Source of the DNA: Costus lasius
Taxonomy: Eukaryota > Streptophyta > Magnoliopsida > Zingiberales > Costaceae
NCBI GenBank assembly: GCA_027563935.2
Contig: CM050449.1
Location: 70,894,556 to 70,958,555 of the forward strand
Length of the DNA: 64,000 bases
Direction: 5' to 3'
Shown here: piece after piece, positions 11,952-23,824 of the stretch
Layout: every line of letters begins with the position of its first letter
Position numbering within the stretch: position 1 is the first letter of the stretch
The notes under the pieces: model-generated
What the model was told of the DNA's origin: nothing
Database searches by the model: none
The model's input: the letters and a program-made list of their open reading frames with translations, nothing else
Made by a program: the position numbers and the translations under genes

Positions 11952-12706
11952 CAGTGAGACATGGCCTTACTCTCTCAAAGAGCCAGTGTCCCACCACACA
12001 GGCTGAGAAGGATGACTTGAGTCGAGTGTCTTATGCTTCGGCAGTGGGATCGATCATGCATGCGATGTTGTGTACTAGACCAGATGCGGCTTATGCTGTG
12101 AGCATAACCAGCAGATACCAATCCAATCCTGGTTTATAGCACTGGGTGGCTGTAAAGAACATCCTGAAGTATCTGAGAAGAACTAAGGATTTGTTCCTTG
12201 TCTATGAGGGACAGGAAGAGCTCAGTATGCAGGGCTACACTGATGCGTCTTTCCAGTCTAACCCTGTCGACTTTAGATCGCAGGCCGGCTATGTGTTTAA
12301 GATGAATGGAGGCGCTGTTTGTTGCAAGAGCTTCAAGCAATCCACTATTGCCGATTCTACAACCGAAGCTGAGTATGTGGCCACTTCTGAGGCAGCCAAA
12401 GAAGCTGTTTGGATAAGGAAGCTCATTTCTGAACTTCAGGTGGTTCCCAGTGCAGTGGATCCCATTGAAATCTATTGTGATAACAATGGAGCAATTGCAC
12501 AAGCCAAAGAACCATGGTCTCATCAAAGATCCAAATATATACTCAGAAGATTTCACCTGATTAGAGAGATCATAGACAGAGGTGATGTCAAGATTAGTAG
12601 AGTTGACACAAAGAACAATCTGGCAGACCCATTGACCAAGGCTTTGGCGCAGTAGAAGCATGACTGTCACGCTAGAGATTTGGGGTTGAGATTCCTCAAC
12701 CTCTAG
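11952..12706 (+). pseudogene. Element A pol, end of reverse transcriptase and RNase H
   Basis: This resumes the reading of 1-1137 at PVRHGL, right after B's target duplication. It includes the connection domain (SKSQCP...GSIMHAMLCTRPD) and RNase H with DASFQS, STTEAEYVATSEA and the RRFHLIREII block. Two in-frame TAG codons are seen: 12137-12139, where related copies have an alanine codon, and 12653-12655, where they have glutamine. After the second TAG the frame runs on to a normal family-type end (LRFLN) with the stop at 12704-12706. The element was therefore coding-dead independently of the B insertion. Confidence 0.9.
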
Positions 12707-12716
12707 GTCTTAGTGC

Positions 12717-12727
12717 AAGTGAGAGAT
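12717..12727 (+). other. Polypurine tract of element A
   Basis: AAGTGAGAGAT sits immediately before the 3' LTR, in the same position and context as B's tract at 10239-10249. Confidence 0.8.
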
Positions 12728-14684
12728 TGTTGGTGTATATGCCCTAGGACCTAGTTTTAGTCCATTATTGTACTACTTGACTTTCATATTTATATATATC
12801 ATTCTGGCATTGTCATTATCAATGTTTGTCTACATCTGCGATTATGTACTTACATGATAATGTCCCTGGAGATAAATTGGATCTGTGCTCAAATGATCGT
12901 CCCCAGTCGATGTACCGGAGTGGATATGGGACAACTCTGGTACTTGTGAGACTGGTATACGGGCTGGTTAGGCAGAGGTGCTAACGCAGACATATGGGTA
13001 TATCAGTGGTGGATATACTGGACCGACCCGTTGTGAGGCAATGACTTGATGTCACGAGTTATCCTCACAAGTGATAGGAGATGCATTGATCCCTTGACTT
13101 GAGGTCATTGGCCATTCTATATGGTTAGAGACATGCTTTGATACAACCTAACACCTCGCCGTAGTTGGGGGGTAATAACGGTTGTCATTGAGCATGTCAC
13201 GACCCATAGGAGAAGGTCAATAGACAGACATAGGATTTGCCCCTTCCTAAGGGAAGCATGATATCCATGGAGCTCCTCTATGGTTCTATGACTGAAAGTG
13301 TATAGCCATACCCAGGTGAGACCTGATTTAGTCATAACCATGAGATTGGATAAAAACAAGTGGTGACACACTTGTCCAATCGGATATCAGTTCGGCAAAG
13401 AGACTGTAATGCATCTGTACCTGATTGCGATGATGGGGATGTCGATGTCGATATCCATTCCGATGACTTGGGTAGCAGCGATGCACTGCTAGGTGCCACT
13501 CACTGCTTGTGGTGACCTTAGGTCAGCACTGCCAACGTCAGAGGAACCTATAGGGTTGCGCACCTTGATACTTGAGTTCTCATATTGATCGAGAAGCCTT
13601 ATGATTGAGTCATTGGATGACTTGGATCTATTTGGGAGATTTCATCAGCGCCGATGGCCTGATGAGATGGAAGATACTTATTAGGGCCAACTTTCATTTT
13701 TGGCATATTGACCAAAGTAACCATGGTTAACCTAGTTTGACCTTGAGTTAAATTGGATTAGAACCAATGGGTTGATTGAGATGCATAATGGACCTTGGGT
13801 TAGGCCCATTCTATAGTTGGGCTTATTAATAAGTTAAATGGGATTAAGGAGAAGAATGTGTAGGTGCATGTTTAACCCTGGTTAGACTGGGGTTAGCGCC
13901 TATGACACATATGGTTAATCTAAGTTGATTTAATCATTTGTGGGCTGATTAATTAATTAATTAAATAATTAATTAGAGTCCTATTTAATAGGGCTGATTA
14001 TTTAAATAATTAATTAGAGTCCTAATTAGATTATGACTGGATTATTTAAATAATTAATTAGACTCCTAATTGGATTAGTACTTGATTAATTATTAAAAAT
14101 AATTCTATTTCCTACTTCTTCTGCAAGCCGCCCACTTGGCTTGATCATAGCCATCCCTAATTGCCTCTCCTTGCTATAAATATAACCCCTAGTCGCCCCT
14201 CTTGCAAGAATGAATTACTTGAAGGCATGAACAATAGAAGGGGCGAGACCAAGGAGAACTTGGGCTAACATCTTCCATACCCTAGCCACAAGCAACCTTC
14301 CTCCTTTCCTCTTGGTGTTTAGAGCATTGGAGCTTTGCGGCTTGTCTTCTTCCCTCCTCCTCCTTGGCGCAACTTCGCTAGAAGGTGGCGCAAGTGAAGT
14401 GGAGGTCTCCCTAAGTCTTGGATCTTCTTCCCGAGGCTAGCACCGGGCGTGGAAGAAGAGGACTCGAGGCATCCATGCGTGAGACTGCAAAGGGCGCACG
14501 CTTGGGCGCCTACCTCGACATCGGCCTCATCTTGCTTTAAGGTATTTTCTATCTCATCGTGTCAACTCTCTTACATGCGATCTTCAATGGGTTTTTGGGA
14601 CCGGCCTGTTTCGGGGATATTATTCCGCTATGCATTGTATTTGTTTCTGAAAAATTTGTAAAATATCCCGAGGGTTTCCCAACA
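12728..14684 (+). repeat. 3' LTR of copia element A
   Basis: The 1957-bp LTR has perfect 6-bp ends, TGTTGG at the start and CCAACA at 14679-14684. It is preceded by the polypurine tract and the end of pol. It is a different family from B-E in sequence. It contains an AT-rich 44-bp tandem array (13953-14084) and TATA-like AT-rich stretches near 14174-14185. No second copy is in the window, so age cannot be estimated. Confidence 0.85.
13953..14084 (+). repeat. Three 44-bp AT-rich tandem units in LTR A
   Basis: Units start at about 13953, 13997 and 14041. Each holds TAAATAATTAATTAGA, then CTCCTA or GTCCTA. The second and third units are almost identical in their first 30 bases; the first is more diverged. 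Confidence 0.75.
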
Positions 14685-14885
14685 AAAGTAACAGGGGGCG
14701 AAGGCTACGACGCTTGAAGAGTTAATTAGGGATTAATTGGATTGATTAAGGAGAGGAATTGGGCTTATTTATAGGATTAGGGAGAGTGAAAATCGCCTGC
14801 AATTAGGGAGAGAATTTAGGACTTAATAAAATAGGGTTTTCAAAATTTTAAAATTTTAAATTTAAATAAAAAAAATCAAGGTATA
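14685..14885. other. Unassigned 200 bp between element A and gypsy LTR H
   Basis: This AT-rich stretch has a run of A and T near 14840-14880 and a TATA-like CTATAAATAAG on the minus strand near 14770-14780. It does not match the end of other gypsy LTRs here, nor the copia LTRs. It may be the old target of element A or a variant end of LTR H. I see no gene. Confidence 0.4.
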
Positions 14886-16170
14886 ACAATTGGGATGTCA
14901 TGGGTTCACCACACTGACAAGTATGAATTATTTAAAGATCACTCATTCAATAGAAAATAACTATCATGAAAGGAACTTTCCCTAATGTACATGCTACCTC
15001 CTCCCAGGGCGTCATACGGTGTTTAATTAAGTTAACTCCTTACTCTCGTGACAGTTAACCTAACCAAACCCATTAAGTTATATGAAAAGCTGGTTAAATT
15101 CTTCAGACGAATCCAATCTACTCCCGTGATTGGATTCGTAGGTTCGATTGAAATAGATCGGACGTTGCGATTCGCCTCTCGGTACTTCTCGGACTGTCTA
15201 ATACGCAATTATACGTGGCCAAGGTAAATAACGAAGTAAACACAAATTCAATCAAATTATGATAACACAGTCATATAGAAAGAGCATGAATACATATCAA
15301 TTCATAATTGTCAGCGGGCTACGCCCTTAATCCCGAAATGGAAATCTACTCACTCATGTTCGTAAAGTAAAACATGTTTGTACGATGAACAAGTAGGAAT
15401 CTCATAAAATTTGCAAAGAAATCACTAAAACAATAATTTAACGTGCTTCCCCTCGATTTGACGATGAAGATGAAGTAAGCAAACTATCTTTTGCGTGAAA
15501 TCTCACCGGAATCCGCTCAAAAATCGAATTTCACCCCTTGTCACCGCCGCCGATTGTTCTTCATCCGAAAAGCTCTCGCAACCCCTAAAAAATCTGATCT
15601 TTTATAGCTAGACCGTTTCGGAACCCCTTAAGGAATGTTTCTACAAAGTTTGGTTCAAATCCGGTTCGAATCGGTGGAAAATCAAGTGAAAAACTCGTCA
15701 GACAGCAATTTTCACAGTCCGTGATGAGTTTACGGCCAAGGCTGTAAATTTTTCTATGTGTACATGCCTTTGTTCACAGAAAGTTTCACGGACCGTAATG
15801 GATTTACGGCTTCACCCGTGAAAGTTTCTGTTCGTTTCCATACTTAACCTTTTTTCGCCTTTTGCTCGACGCCAAAATTACGGTCGACTCCATTATTACG
15901 GCCAAGGCCGTAAATGTTGAAATCTTCACTATTTTTGATCCAAATTTGACGTGTAAGCTCGTGATCTCCTCGGGAATAGTATTGTGGCTTCAAAACTCTC
16001 AAAATCCATCATTTTTACATCGTTTTACCTATATTTTCAATAAAACCAAGAAAAGTGAAGATTCTGTGCTAAGTGAAGTAAAAACACCAAAATTAACACA
16101 AAATTATGCAATTAAGCTCAAAATATAATCTAAAATATTGGCAAAAATGTGGTGTAAATACAACGTATCA
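14886..16170 (-). repeat. 3' LTR of gypsy element H, lower end uncertain
   Basis: The LTR starts on the minus strand at 16170 with TGATACGTTG, just after a CTAGGGTATTTT stretch typical of the region before such LTRs. It has the landmarks of the other gypsy LTRs here in diverged form: ACGG...CCGT palindromes around 15700-15910 and the AATTGGGATGTCATGGG block at about 14890, which aligns with AATTGGGACTAGGGTTTC of LTR G. The last 170 or so bases of the LTR and its CA end are not recognisable. Confidence 0.6.
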
Positions 16171-17604
16171 AAATACCCTAGACTTAGAATTGCTTGTCCT
16201 TAAGCAATTCATCAATATGAATAAATAATGTGAAGATAAGGAACACTCATATGTTCTACCATCAATAAAGTTCTTAGTCAACATTTAAGGCAAGCAATTT
16301 TTCAGAACTTAAACCATTTAAGAGAGATCACAATAAGAACAAACCGTTAGGAATTTGCAATCCAAGAAAAATAAATTTCACAAGTCATGTTCTAATGTTC
16401 AATAATCACATATCAAGCATCAAATACTTCCAAGTTTAATAAATCTCCTTTAATCAACAGATAGAGAATCATTTCAAGTCACTTGGTTAAACTATAAATA
16501 AGAGATTTTTAGTGCAATTTGGTCTTTAAACGGTTATGTGCCATAACATTGTTTAAAGTACACCGCAAAGCAGTATAATTTAACTCATGGTCTCAATCAT
16601 AAGTGAGAGAAATTTTCCACTAAGCCCACAACTTTCTCTTTTTCTCATTTTTTTTAGCCTTCAACTCATGTCTTCGGTACCACTGCCAATTTTTCGCAGT
16701 GCCAAGTAGAGGAGTCACATATTTTTTTTATTTTTTTTTAATTTTTTTTTTAAATCAAGTTAGGAGAAAGCTGGCTAGTGTTAACTCATAACCTTAGATT
16801 ATACAACCAGAGGACTCAGAGCAAATCTCAAGTTAAATATACATATCACCAAATTTCTCTCCTTAAAAATCACTATTAAATCAAAGGAAGATAAATTAAA
16901 CATAAAGTACAAAGATCATTATGCACATGTTGTTTAAACATACAACAATTCATATATAAACTTTATCAATACCAGGATCGATCTTACTCAACAATGTAAG
17001 TCTTCATGAAATCTCAAAAATTCTGTAAGTCATCAAATTAATTGCCCAAAAATGTTTTCTAAGTGCAAAATTGAGGATAAAACAAATTTGATTATTCCTT
17101 AACAACTTAAACATTCAAAATTCATATTTATAAAACTTTGAAGGACTAGCAAAACATGAATAAGAACACCCTAGACTTAAATTGTTGCATATGTATAAAC
17201 ACTTTAAATCAATGAAAGATTTCAGAAAAAATTTTGCAACAGTTCCCTTTGTATTATTGGAAAAACCCTGTACAATTAAATCAAAGGTGTAAAATATAAC
17301 TTGAAAAATTCAAAAAATATACACTAGTTTACCATACTCACAAAGATTTGCTTCAATATTTACAATTCTGGAGCAGTTCACTATATTACCCTCAATTCCC
17401 TTGTTCATCAACTTCTTTCTTCACAAAAACTTTTCAAAATTTCCTACAATCAAACTACTTATGATTAAAACTATATATTACAAAAAGAGCACATCCAAAA
17501 TGCTAGCCCAAAGTAAAAATAAATCAAAAGAATAGAAATCAGGAATATGGGTTGCCTCCCAAGTAGCGCTTGTTTAGGGTCATTAGCTTGACCGTAGAAG
17601 TGTT
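16171..17604 (-). other. 3' non-coding region of gypsy element H
   Basis: About 1.4 kb lies between integrase and the 3' LTR, AT-rich and without coding potential. It opens with the block around 17549-17592 (reverse of TTGCCTCCCAAGTAGCGCTTG) that follows pol or gag in these elements. It contains one copy of the conserved 60-bp hairpin motif at 16658-16716 and a T-rich run at 16721-16752. Confidence 0.65.
16658..16716. repeat. Conserved hairpin motif, copy in H
   Basis: One copy of a 60-bp motif (CTTCAACTCATG, then GGTACCACTG, an AT spacer, CAGTGCCAAGTAG, GGAGTC) is shared by the 3' regions of H, G, K and the + strand gypsy remnant. GGTACCACTG and CAGTGCC can pair as a hairpin. This is the most diverged copy. 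Confidence 0.75.
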
Positions 17605-18210
17605 TTAAGGATATTCAGATGGATTAGAGAGAATCAATTGCACATCTTCTTCAACTTGTTCATCTTCAAAATAATGCTTTAGACGTTACCCATTCACTTT
17701 GAAACTTTCTTGTCCTTCCCTTACTATCTCTACTGCGCCATATGGGAATACTTTCTGTACAATAAAAGGTCCTGACCAACGACTTCTTAATTTTCCTAGA
17801 AACAGTCTGAGATGCGAGTTATACTGTAAAACCTTGTCTCCTTCAAATAATTCTTTCCTTGAAATTCCTTGATCATGCCACTTCTTGGCGCGCTCTTTAT
17901 ATATTCGGGCACTCTCATAGGCCGAATTCCTGATCCCATCTAATTCATTTAATTGAAATTTCCTTCTTTCCTCAGCACTCTTTAGGTCATAGTTTAGCTT
18001 TTTCACCACCCAATAGGCTCTGTGCTCAAGCTCCATAGTTAAATGGCAAGATTTGCCATAAACAATTTGGAATAGAGACATACATAAAGGAGTTTTGAAA
18101 GCTGTCCTATAGGCCCAAAGAGCATCATCCAGCTTCAGCGCCCAATCTTTTCTCGCTCCCGACACTGTCTTTTCAAGTATCCTCTTTATTTCACGATTTG
18201 AAACTTCAGC
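17605..18210 (-). pseudogene. Element H integrase, C-terminal part
   Basis: This is the end of a Ty3/gypsy integrase of the Athila/Tat type. It starts right after the catalytic glutamate region, where element D is inserted. It shows [14 protein letters not shown], the YGKSCHL...ELEHRAYW segment, the LNYDLK...NELDGIR helix region, and the [11 protein letters not shown] block of the C-terminal domain. An in-frame TAA at 17683-17685 interrupts the tail; the same frame runs on to a natural-looking stop at 17605-17607. The first coding bases overlap the TCAGC duplication (18206-18210). It is not functional: split and with a nonsense codon. Confidence 0.88.
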
Positions 18211-19919
18211 TGTAAGAAACCCTTATTAAGGGGGTGAAACCCTAAACATGCGCATCTAGCAAGCATGACGGAAAGAGGGTTTCGAAAAGATCGTATATGA
18301 CAACCATATGATCAACTTGAAGCTGTGAGTTTAGATCTATACCATAGCCATAGATTGGAGGTCGGCTTGGAAGAAGAGAGCAACTTTGATCTCCTCCAAA
18401 AGTTCACACACAAAGGCGATGAAGACTCCCAACTTGCGCACCTCTTGTGCTAGCAAAAGTGCCAAGATGTCAATGATCGAGTGTAGGGAAGAGATGAAGA
18501 CTTCCTTTTGCTTGGCCGGTTCCTCCTCTTCTCGTCAAACACCCTCACTTGCTCGAGAGCAAAAATCGTTTCACCAAGCAACAAGAGAGAGGTGTAACCG
18601 AAAAACATTAGGGAGACTTCAAGCCATGAACGCATATGCGTTTTTCATTTTGGAACTTTCCAAAAATGGCAACCATTAAGAGTATGCGTTCATGCGTTCA
18701 TGTCTCCATGAACCAAACGCAACTCCTTCTCCCTCTTGAACCATGCGCTCAACCCATGAGCCGGTTCAATACCCTTGGTTCAATAGCGAAACCAAATCAG
18801 CCCAAGCATTAAGTCTAGATCAAATTAGACCCCAAAGTCCAAGATCTGACCATTCATCATCTGACGCTTCTGATCGCATCGATCTAGCATCATCTCTCTC
18901 GATCGAAGCTTACCGATCTAAAGCCCTAATCAATCAAACATGATCAGACCAGATCTCACTTACAATCAGAGATTAAATCCCTTTAAACTGAACCGAAACA
19001 ATTCAGTCCACACGATCTGACTTAAGCAAGCCATATCACCAAATTGTGCGACCCTAAGGGTTTCCTTTAAATGTCGGTAACGATAACTTTCGTTATCACG
19101 ATCAGTGAGGGGTATCTAGCAACACATCACTGTCTCCCGATATAAAGGAAAGAGTCTTCCAAGACTACACCCAAACCATGGCACAAGTGTGAATCAAACT
19201 CACGAGGCATGCATGTTTCCTTTGCCACTGGATGTTCTTATTGGACAAGCATGTCAAGCCTGTAACTCCAATACGATGAGCATGATTAGATCAGATGAAC
19301 ACAGTCATCTGGGTATGGCCATACACTATCTCAATCTTCTCATACAGGGGGGGCCCTTTAGAACATCACACTCCTTAAACAAGGAGACGGCAATCCTTTA
19401 TCTATCACAAGTGCCCTAACCTGACTCAAGCTCACCATCCAAGATAGTCTATAATCATTATGTTTCAAATGATATTGAACTACCTCAAAACAATGACAAT
19501 CATCATTTAGAAACACAAGTGATCTCAAGTCAAAGGACATGTGCCACTTGCTGCTTACAAGGATCATTCACATTGTGACAAGCAATGGAATATCCCAGTA
19601 GGGTCTGTCCAGTACATCCAATGTACCCATGAGTCTACATCTTATTCCATGCTCGAAGCATCCTATAAGATTAGCACACATATTAGTCTCAATCATATCA
19701 AGGCTGTCTCATGTTCACCAAGATATCTCGACTAAGGACATATAGCCTGTCAGCCTAGCTGAACAGCTTTGAGACATTATTCAGAAGTACACTTATTACA
19801 GCAGACAAGGTAACAACCTGAATAATAACCATGCCTTTAATAAACACAAGAGTTTATTACATGATACTTATTACAATCCCAAAGGCCTCAAACATTAGCC
19901 TTAAGGGCATACCCCAACA
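18211..19919 (-). repeat. 3' LTR of copia element D
   Basis: The 1709-bp LTR, read on the minus strand, starts TGTTGGGGTATGCCC at 19919 and ends GGGTTTCTTACA at 18211. It differs from the 5' LTR at 18787 (C versus A at 26275, + strand) and 19610 (C versus T at 27098). The GATAAC...GTTATC inverted repeat is at about 19081-19096. Confidence 0.96.
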
Positions 19920-19930
19920 ATCTCCCACTT
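19920..19930 (-). other. Polypurine tract of element D
   Basis: On the minus strand AAGTGGGAGAT lies directly before the 3' LTR, identical to the tract of B. Confidence 0.85.
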
Positions 19931-19939
19931 GCACTTAAT

Positions 19940-22900
19940 CTAATGGTTGAGAAATCTCAAACCCATATTATTACAGTGCTGCTCATGCTTCTGCTGCGCC
20001 AGAGGCTTGGTAAGCGGGTCTGCCAGATTGTCATCTGTATGAACCTTGCATATTTTGATCTCGCCTCGATCAATGATCTCCCGGATCAAGTGAAACCGTC
20101 TCTGTATGTGCTTGGACTTCTGGTGCGACTGTGGTTCCTTTGCTTGTGCGATTGCTCCAGTGTTATCACAGAAGATAACCAAAGGATCAGCACTCGAAGG
20201 AACGACACCAAGTTCTCTCACGAACTTACGAATCCACACTGCCTCCTTAGATGCTTCCGAGGCTGCAACATACTCGGCTTCTGTTGTGGAATCAGCAACA
20301 GTTGACTGTTTGAAACTCTTCCACACCACTGCTCCACCATTCAAGCTAAAAACATAGCCTGATTGCGATCGGAAATCATCCTGGTCCGACTGGAACGAAG
20401 CGTCAGTATATCCCTCTATACTGAGTTCTTCCTGACCACCATATATCAAGAACATATCTTTGGTCCTCCGCAGATATTTTATAATGTTCTTGACTGCAAT
20501 CCAGTGCGCCAAACCTGGATTACTTTGGAATCGACTGGTCACGCTTAACCCGTAAGCGACGTCTGGGCGAGTACATAACATCGCATACATGATGGACCCA
20601 ATAGCCGAAGCATAAGGCGTATTGTCCATTTCATCTTTCTCAGTCTGTGTTTGTGGACACTGACTCTTCGAAAGATTCAGACCATGTCTGACTGGAAGAT
20701 ATCCACGTTTAGAATTCTCTAAATGGAATCTCTCCAGGACTTTATCGATGTAAGTACTCTGGCACAGCCCGAGAAGCCTCTTAGATCTATCCCTATAGAT
20801 CTTTACACCTAACACATAGGCTGCTTCTCCTAGATCTTTCATCTGGAAACATTTTCCTAACCATGCTTTAACAGCATGCAGTTCAGGAATATCATTTCCA
20901 ATGATTAAGATATCATCGACGTAGAGGATTAGGAATGTAATTACGCTCCCACTAAACCTCTTATAAACACACGGGTCATCTTCGTTCTTGATGAAACCAA
21001 ACTCAGAGATTGATTCATCAAAACGAATATTCCAGCTCCTAGATGCTTGTTTCAATCCATAAATGGATTTCTTTAACTTGCATATTTTATGACGATCTGC
21101 TGGATTAGTGAAACCCTCAGGTTGTGTCATATACACATCCTCATCCAGATTTCCATTAAGGAAAGCTGTCTTCACATCCATCTGCCAGATCTCATAATCA
21201 TAATATGCAGCTATCGCGAAAAGAATCCGAATAGACTTAAACATGGCTACAGGTGAGAAAGTTTCATCATAATCTATCCCGTAGATTTGTTTGAAACCTT
21301 TCGCAACTAGCCTGCCTTTATAGGTAACCACGTTACCATCCATGTCAATCTTCCTTTTGAAGATCCATTTACAGCCTATAGGGATTACTCCCGGAGGCGG
21401 ATCAACCAAATCCCAGACTTGGTTATCTGACATGGAGTCCATCTCGGCTCGCATAGCATCAAGCCATCTAGCTGACTCCGGTCCACTGACCGCATCCGCA
21501 TAAGTTAGGGGTTCATCATTATCAATGATGTAGACTCCGTCATAGCGCTCAGGCTGTCGACGGATCCTTCCCGATCTTCGCGGTTCCCGTGTTATCTGAG
21601 CCTCAGGTTGTTCAATAACCTGATCTACCGGCTCAGGCTCATCCAACTGTGCTTGACTACTTTGTCCTTCCTCTGGATTTTCATCCAGCTTTATTTCTCT
21701 CCCACTGGCCTCTTGCAGAAGAAACTCCTTCTCAAGGAATATGGCCGTCCGAGCAACAAAAACTTTGTTCTCCTTGGGATCGTAGAAATAATAACCCTTA
21801 GTTTCCTTAGGGTAACCGACAAAGATGCATTTGTCAGATCTGCTCTCTAGTTTCCCAGAGGTGAGCTTTTTGACATAAGCCTCGCAACCCCAGATCCTGA
21901 TAAATGTCAAGCTTGGCTGTTTCCCATACCATAATTCATATGGCGTCATTGAAACTGCCTTAGATGGCACTCGGTTTAGTACCTTTGCAGCTGTTTCCAG
22001 TGCAAAACCCCAAAAGGAGTATGGAAGAGTGGCCTGACTCATCATAGAACGAACCATATCAAGTAACGTTCTATTCCTCCTCTCGGACACACCATTCCAT
22101 TGCGGTGTTCCTGGCGGAGTGAGCTGTGAGATAATCCCACACTCCTTCAGATAGTCAGTAAATGCATGACTTAGGTATTCTCCACCTCGATCTGAGCGAA
22201 GTGCCTTGATATTTCGGCCTAGCTGATTTTGTACTTCATTCTTGAACTCTTTGAACTTGTCAAAAGATTCACTTTTATGTCTCATCAGATAGACATACCC
22301 ATACCTACTGAAATCATCAGTAAAGGTAATGAAGTACTGATAGCCACCTCTGGCATGTTTACTAAACGGCCCACACACATCACTGTGTATAAGGTCAAGT
22401 AAACCTGAAGCCCTTTGACCTTTGTGAGGAAAAGGTGACTTCGTCATTTTACCCATCAAACAAGCTTTGCATGTATCAATCTCCTCATAGGAGAATGATC
22501 CCAGCAGTCCATTATCATGCAACCGCTTAATGCGCTTCTCGTTTATATGGCCTAAACGACTGTGCCATAGCAAGGTGCTGTCATCAGCATACTTGGCTTT
22601 CTTATTATCAATGTTTTGTATAGAATTTTCCATGTCCAACATGAATAACCCATTGTTAATTGAACCAGTTCCATACACAATATTATCTAGAGATAAAACA
22701 CACTTTGAAATATTGCATTCAAAGGCAAATCCTTTCCTGACAAGAGCAGGAATAGAGATAATATTCTTCGTGATACTTGGTACAAAATAACAATTGTTTA
22801 ATTCCAATACAATGCCAGATGGTAAAGAAATGAAATAGTCTCCTACAACAACAGCAGCAACCCGTGCCCCGTTTCCAACTCGTAGGTCTACCTCATGCTG

Positions 22901-23824
22901 TCCCACCTGCCTTCTTCTCTTGAGTTCCTGTACATTTGAACAAATGTGAACTCCACATGCAGTGTCCAACACCCATGATATTGAAGAAGAAGATAACATG
23001 ACCTCAGTCACATATATACCTGAGCCAGAAGTGATGCTTCCCCTCTTATCTCCTTGGAGCGCTTTACAGTCCTTTTTCCAGTGACCCAGCTGGCCACAGT
23101 GGAAACACCTGTTATCCTTCGACCGCTTCACCTTCTGTTTCAGAGCCTTGCTGTAATTCTTGACAGGGGCCTTGCCCTTCTTCCCCTTCTTCTTGTTCCT
23201 AGAAGGAACCATTAAGACAGAGGTTGAAGGCTTTCCCTTCAGAGTTTCCTCAGTTGTCAAGAGCATATTCAGCAGCTCTGCCGGCGTACAATCGATTTTG
23301 TTCATATTAAAATTAATAATGAACGCATCGAAAGAAGGCGGGAGAGACTGCAGAATAATATCTACAGCAAGCTCCTGGTTGATGGTATGCCCCAGTTTCT
23401 CCAGAGCCTCCTTGTGCCCAATCATCTTGAGCACGTGAGCTCCCACTGGGCTCCCCTCAGCCAGTTTGCTCTGAAAGAAGAGCTTTGTCAGATTATAGCG
23501 TTCTGTCCTCGCCTGTGCAGCATACAGCATCTTGAGGTTTGCTATAATCTCTATAGCCGACATATCCTCATGCTGACGCTGCAGCGGTGGCGTCATAGAC
23601 GCAAGCATCAGGCAAGCGACATCAATGCTATCATTGACGTGCTTTTCATAGGCATCCCGAACCGCCCTTGCGGCGTTCGGAGCGGGCTGCGGCGGTATCG
23701 CCGTCTCGAGGACATACAGTTTCCTCTCTGCCTTAAGAACGATCTTAAGGTGTCCGAACCAGTCAGAGAAGTTCGGCCCAGCAAACTTCTCCCTTTCCAG
23801 TAGGGATCGCACATTGAAGCTCAT
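19940..23824 (-). CDS. Copia gag-pol polyprotein, intact (element D)
   Basis: This single 1294-residue frame of a BARE/Angela-type Ty1/copia element would encode all proteins for virus-like particle formation, cDNA synthesis and integration. Approximate order: gag 1-235; CCHC zinc knuckle CFHCGQLGHWKKDC near 239-252; aspartic protease motif LDTACG near 284-289; integrase HHCC finger near 419-460 and D,D,E core (DVCGPF near 481, SDRGGEY, SERRNR near 580); RT from about 800, with VKTAFLNG and catalytic YVDDILIIGND near 967; RNase H with DASFQSD near 1140 and TTEAEYVAASEA; stop 20 bp before the LTR. All key motifs are present and there is no stop or frameshift. The ATG at 23824 is the first of the frame and matches B's start. 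As usual for copia, gag and pol share one frame. Lineage is inferred from gag and LTR resemblance. Confidence 0.96.
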   Translation of the reverse strand: MSFNVRSLLEREKFAGPNFSDWFGHLKIVLKAERKLYVLETAIPPQPAPNAARAVRDAYEKHVNDSIDVACLMLASMTPPLQRQHEDMSAIEIIANLKMLYAAQARTERYNLTKLFFQSKLAEGSPVGAHVLKMIGHKEALEKLGHTINQELAVDIILQSLPPSFDAFIINFNMNKIDCTPAELLNMLLTTEETLKGKPSTSVLMVPSRNKKKGKKGKAPVKNYSKALKQKVKRSKDNRCFHCGQLGHWKKDCKALQGDKRGSITSGSGIYVTEVMLSSSSISWVLDTACGVHICSNVQELKRRRQVGQHEVDLRVGNGARVAAVVVGDYFISLPSGIVLELNNCYFVPSITKNIISIPALVRKGFAFECNISKCVLSLDNIVYGTGSINNGLFMLDMENSIQNIDNKKAKYADDSTLLWHSRLGHINEKRIKRLHDNGLLGSFSYEEIDTCKACLMGKMTKSPFPHKGQRASGLLDLIHSDVCGPFSKHARGGYQYFITFTDDFSRYGYVYLMRHKSESFDKFKEFKNEVQNQLGRNIKALRSDRGGEYLSHAFTDYLKECGIISQLTPPGTPQWNGVSERRNRTLLDMVRSMMSQATLPYSFWGFALETAAKVLNRVPSKAVSMTPYELWYGKQPSLTFIRIWGCEAYVKKLTSGKLESRSDKCIFVGYPKETKGYYFYDPKENKVFVARTAIFLEKEFLLQEASGREIKLDENPEEGQSSQAQLDEPEPVDQVIEQPEAQITREPRRSGRIRRQPERYDGVYIIDNDEPLTYADAVSGPESARWLDAMRAEMDSMSDNQVWDLVDPPPGVIPIGCKWIFKRKIDMDGNVVTYKGRLVAKGFKQIYGIDYDETFSPVAMFKSIRILFAIAAYYDYEIWQMDVKTAFLNGNLDEDVYMTQPEGFTNPADRHKICKLKKSIYGLKQASRSWNIRFDESISEFGFIKNEDDPCVYKRFSGSVITFLILYVDDILIIGNDIPELHAVKAWLGKCFQMKDLGEAAYVLGVKIYRDRSKRLLGLCQSTYIDKVLERFHLENSKRGYLPVRHGLNLSKSQCPQTQTEKDEMDNTPYASAIGSIMYAMLCTRPDVAYGLSVTSRFQSNPGLAHWIAVKNIIKYLRRTKDMFLIYGGQEELSIEGYTDASFQSDQDDFRSQSGYVFSLNGGAVVWKSFKQSTVADSTTEAEYVAASEASKEAVWIRKFVRELGVVPSSADPLVIFCDNTGAIAQAKEPQSHQKSKHIQRRFHLIREIIDRGEIKICKVHTDDNLADPLTKPLAQQKHEQHCNNMGLRFLNH

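Larger units (their letters stand above)
1..14684 (+). mobile_element. Copia element A, 5' part outside window, split by element B
   Basis: This is an older Ty1/copia element. Its pol covers 1-1137 and 11952-12706, followed by a purine tract at 12717-12727 and a 3' LTR at 12728-14684. The 5' LTR, gag, protease and most of integrase lie before the window. The gap between the pol pieces is exactly element B plus its 5-bp duplication. The LTR begins TGTTGG and ends CCAACA, and its first 20 bases resemble the BARE/Angela group. That lineage call is inference. The flank after the 3' LTR is AAAGT, but the matching 5' flank is not visible. Confidence 0.88.

Noticed and set aside
14449..14661. 70-codon frame near the end of LTR A
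   Set aside because: It is inside the LTR, has no motif and there is no second copy to test conservation.
17021..17480. Possible host gene remnant in the AT-rich region below H integrase
   Set aside because: The position, the flanking blocks and the hairpin motif all fit a gypsy 3' non-coding region. No coding pattern is seen.
18386..18679. 97-codon frame, repeated at 25874-26167
   Set aside because: Both lie in the two LTRs of D, antisense to transcription, and are identical because the LTRs are identical.
22530..23803. Several + strand frames (86-138 codons) opposite D gag-pol
   Set aside because: They are shadows of the intact minus-strand polyprotein.
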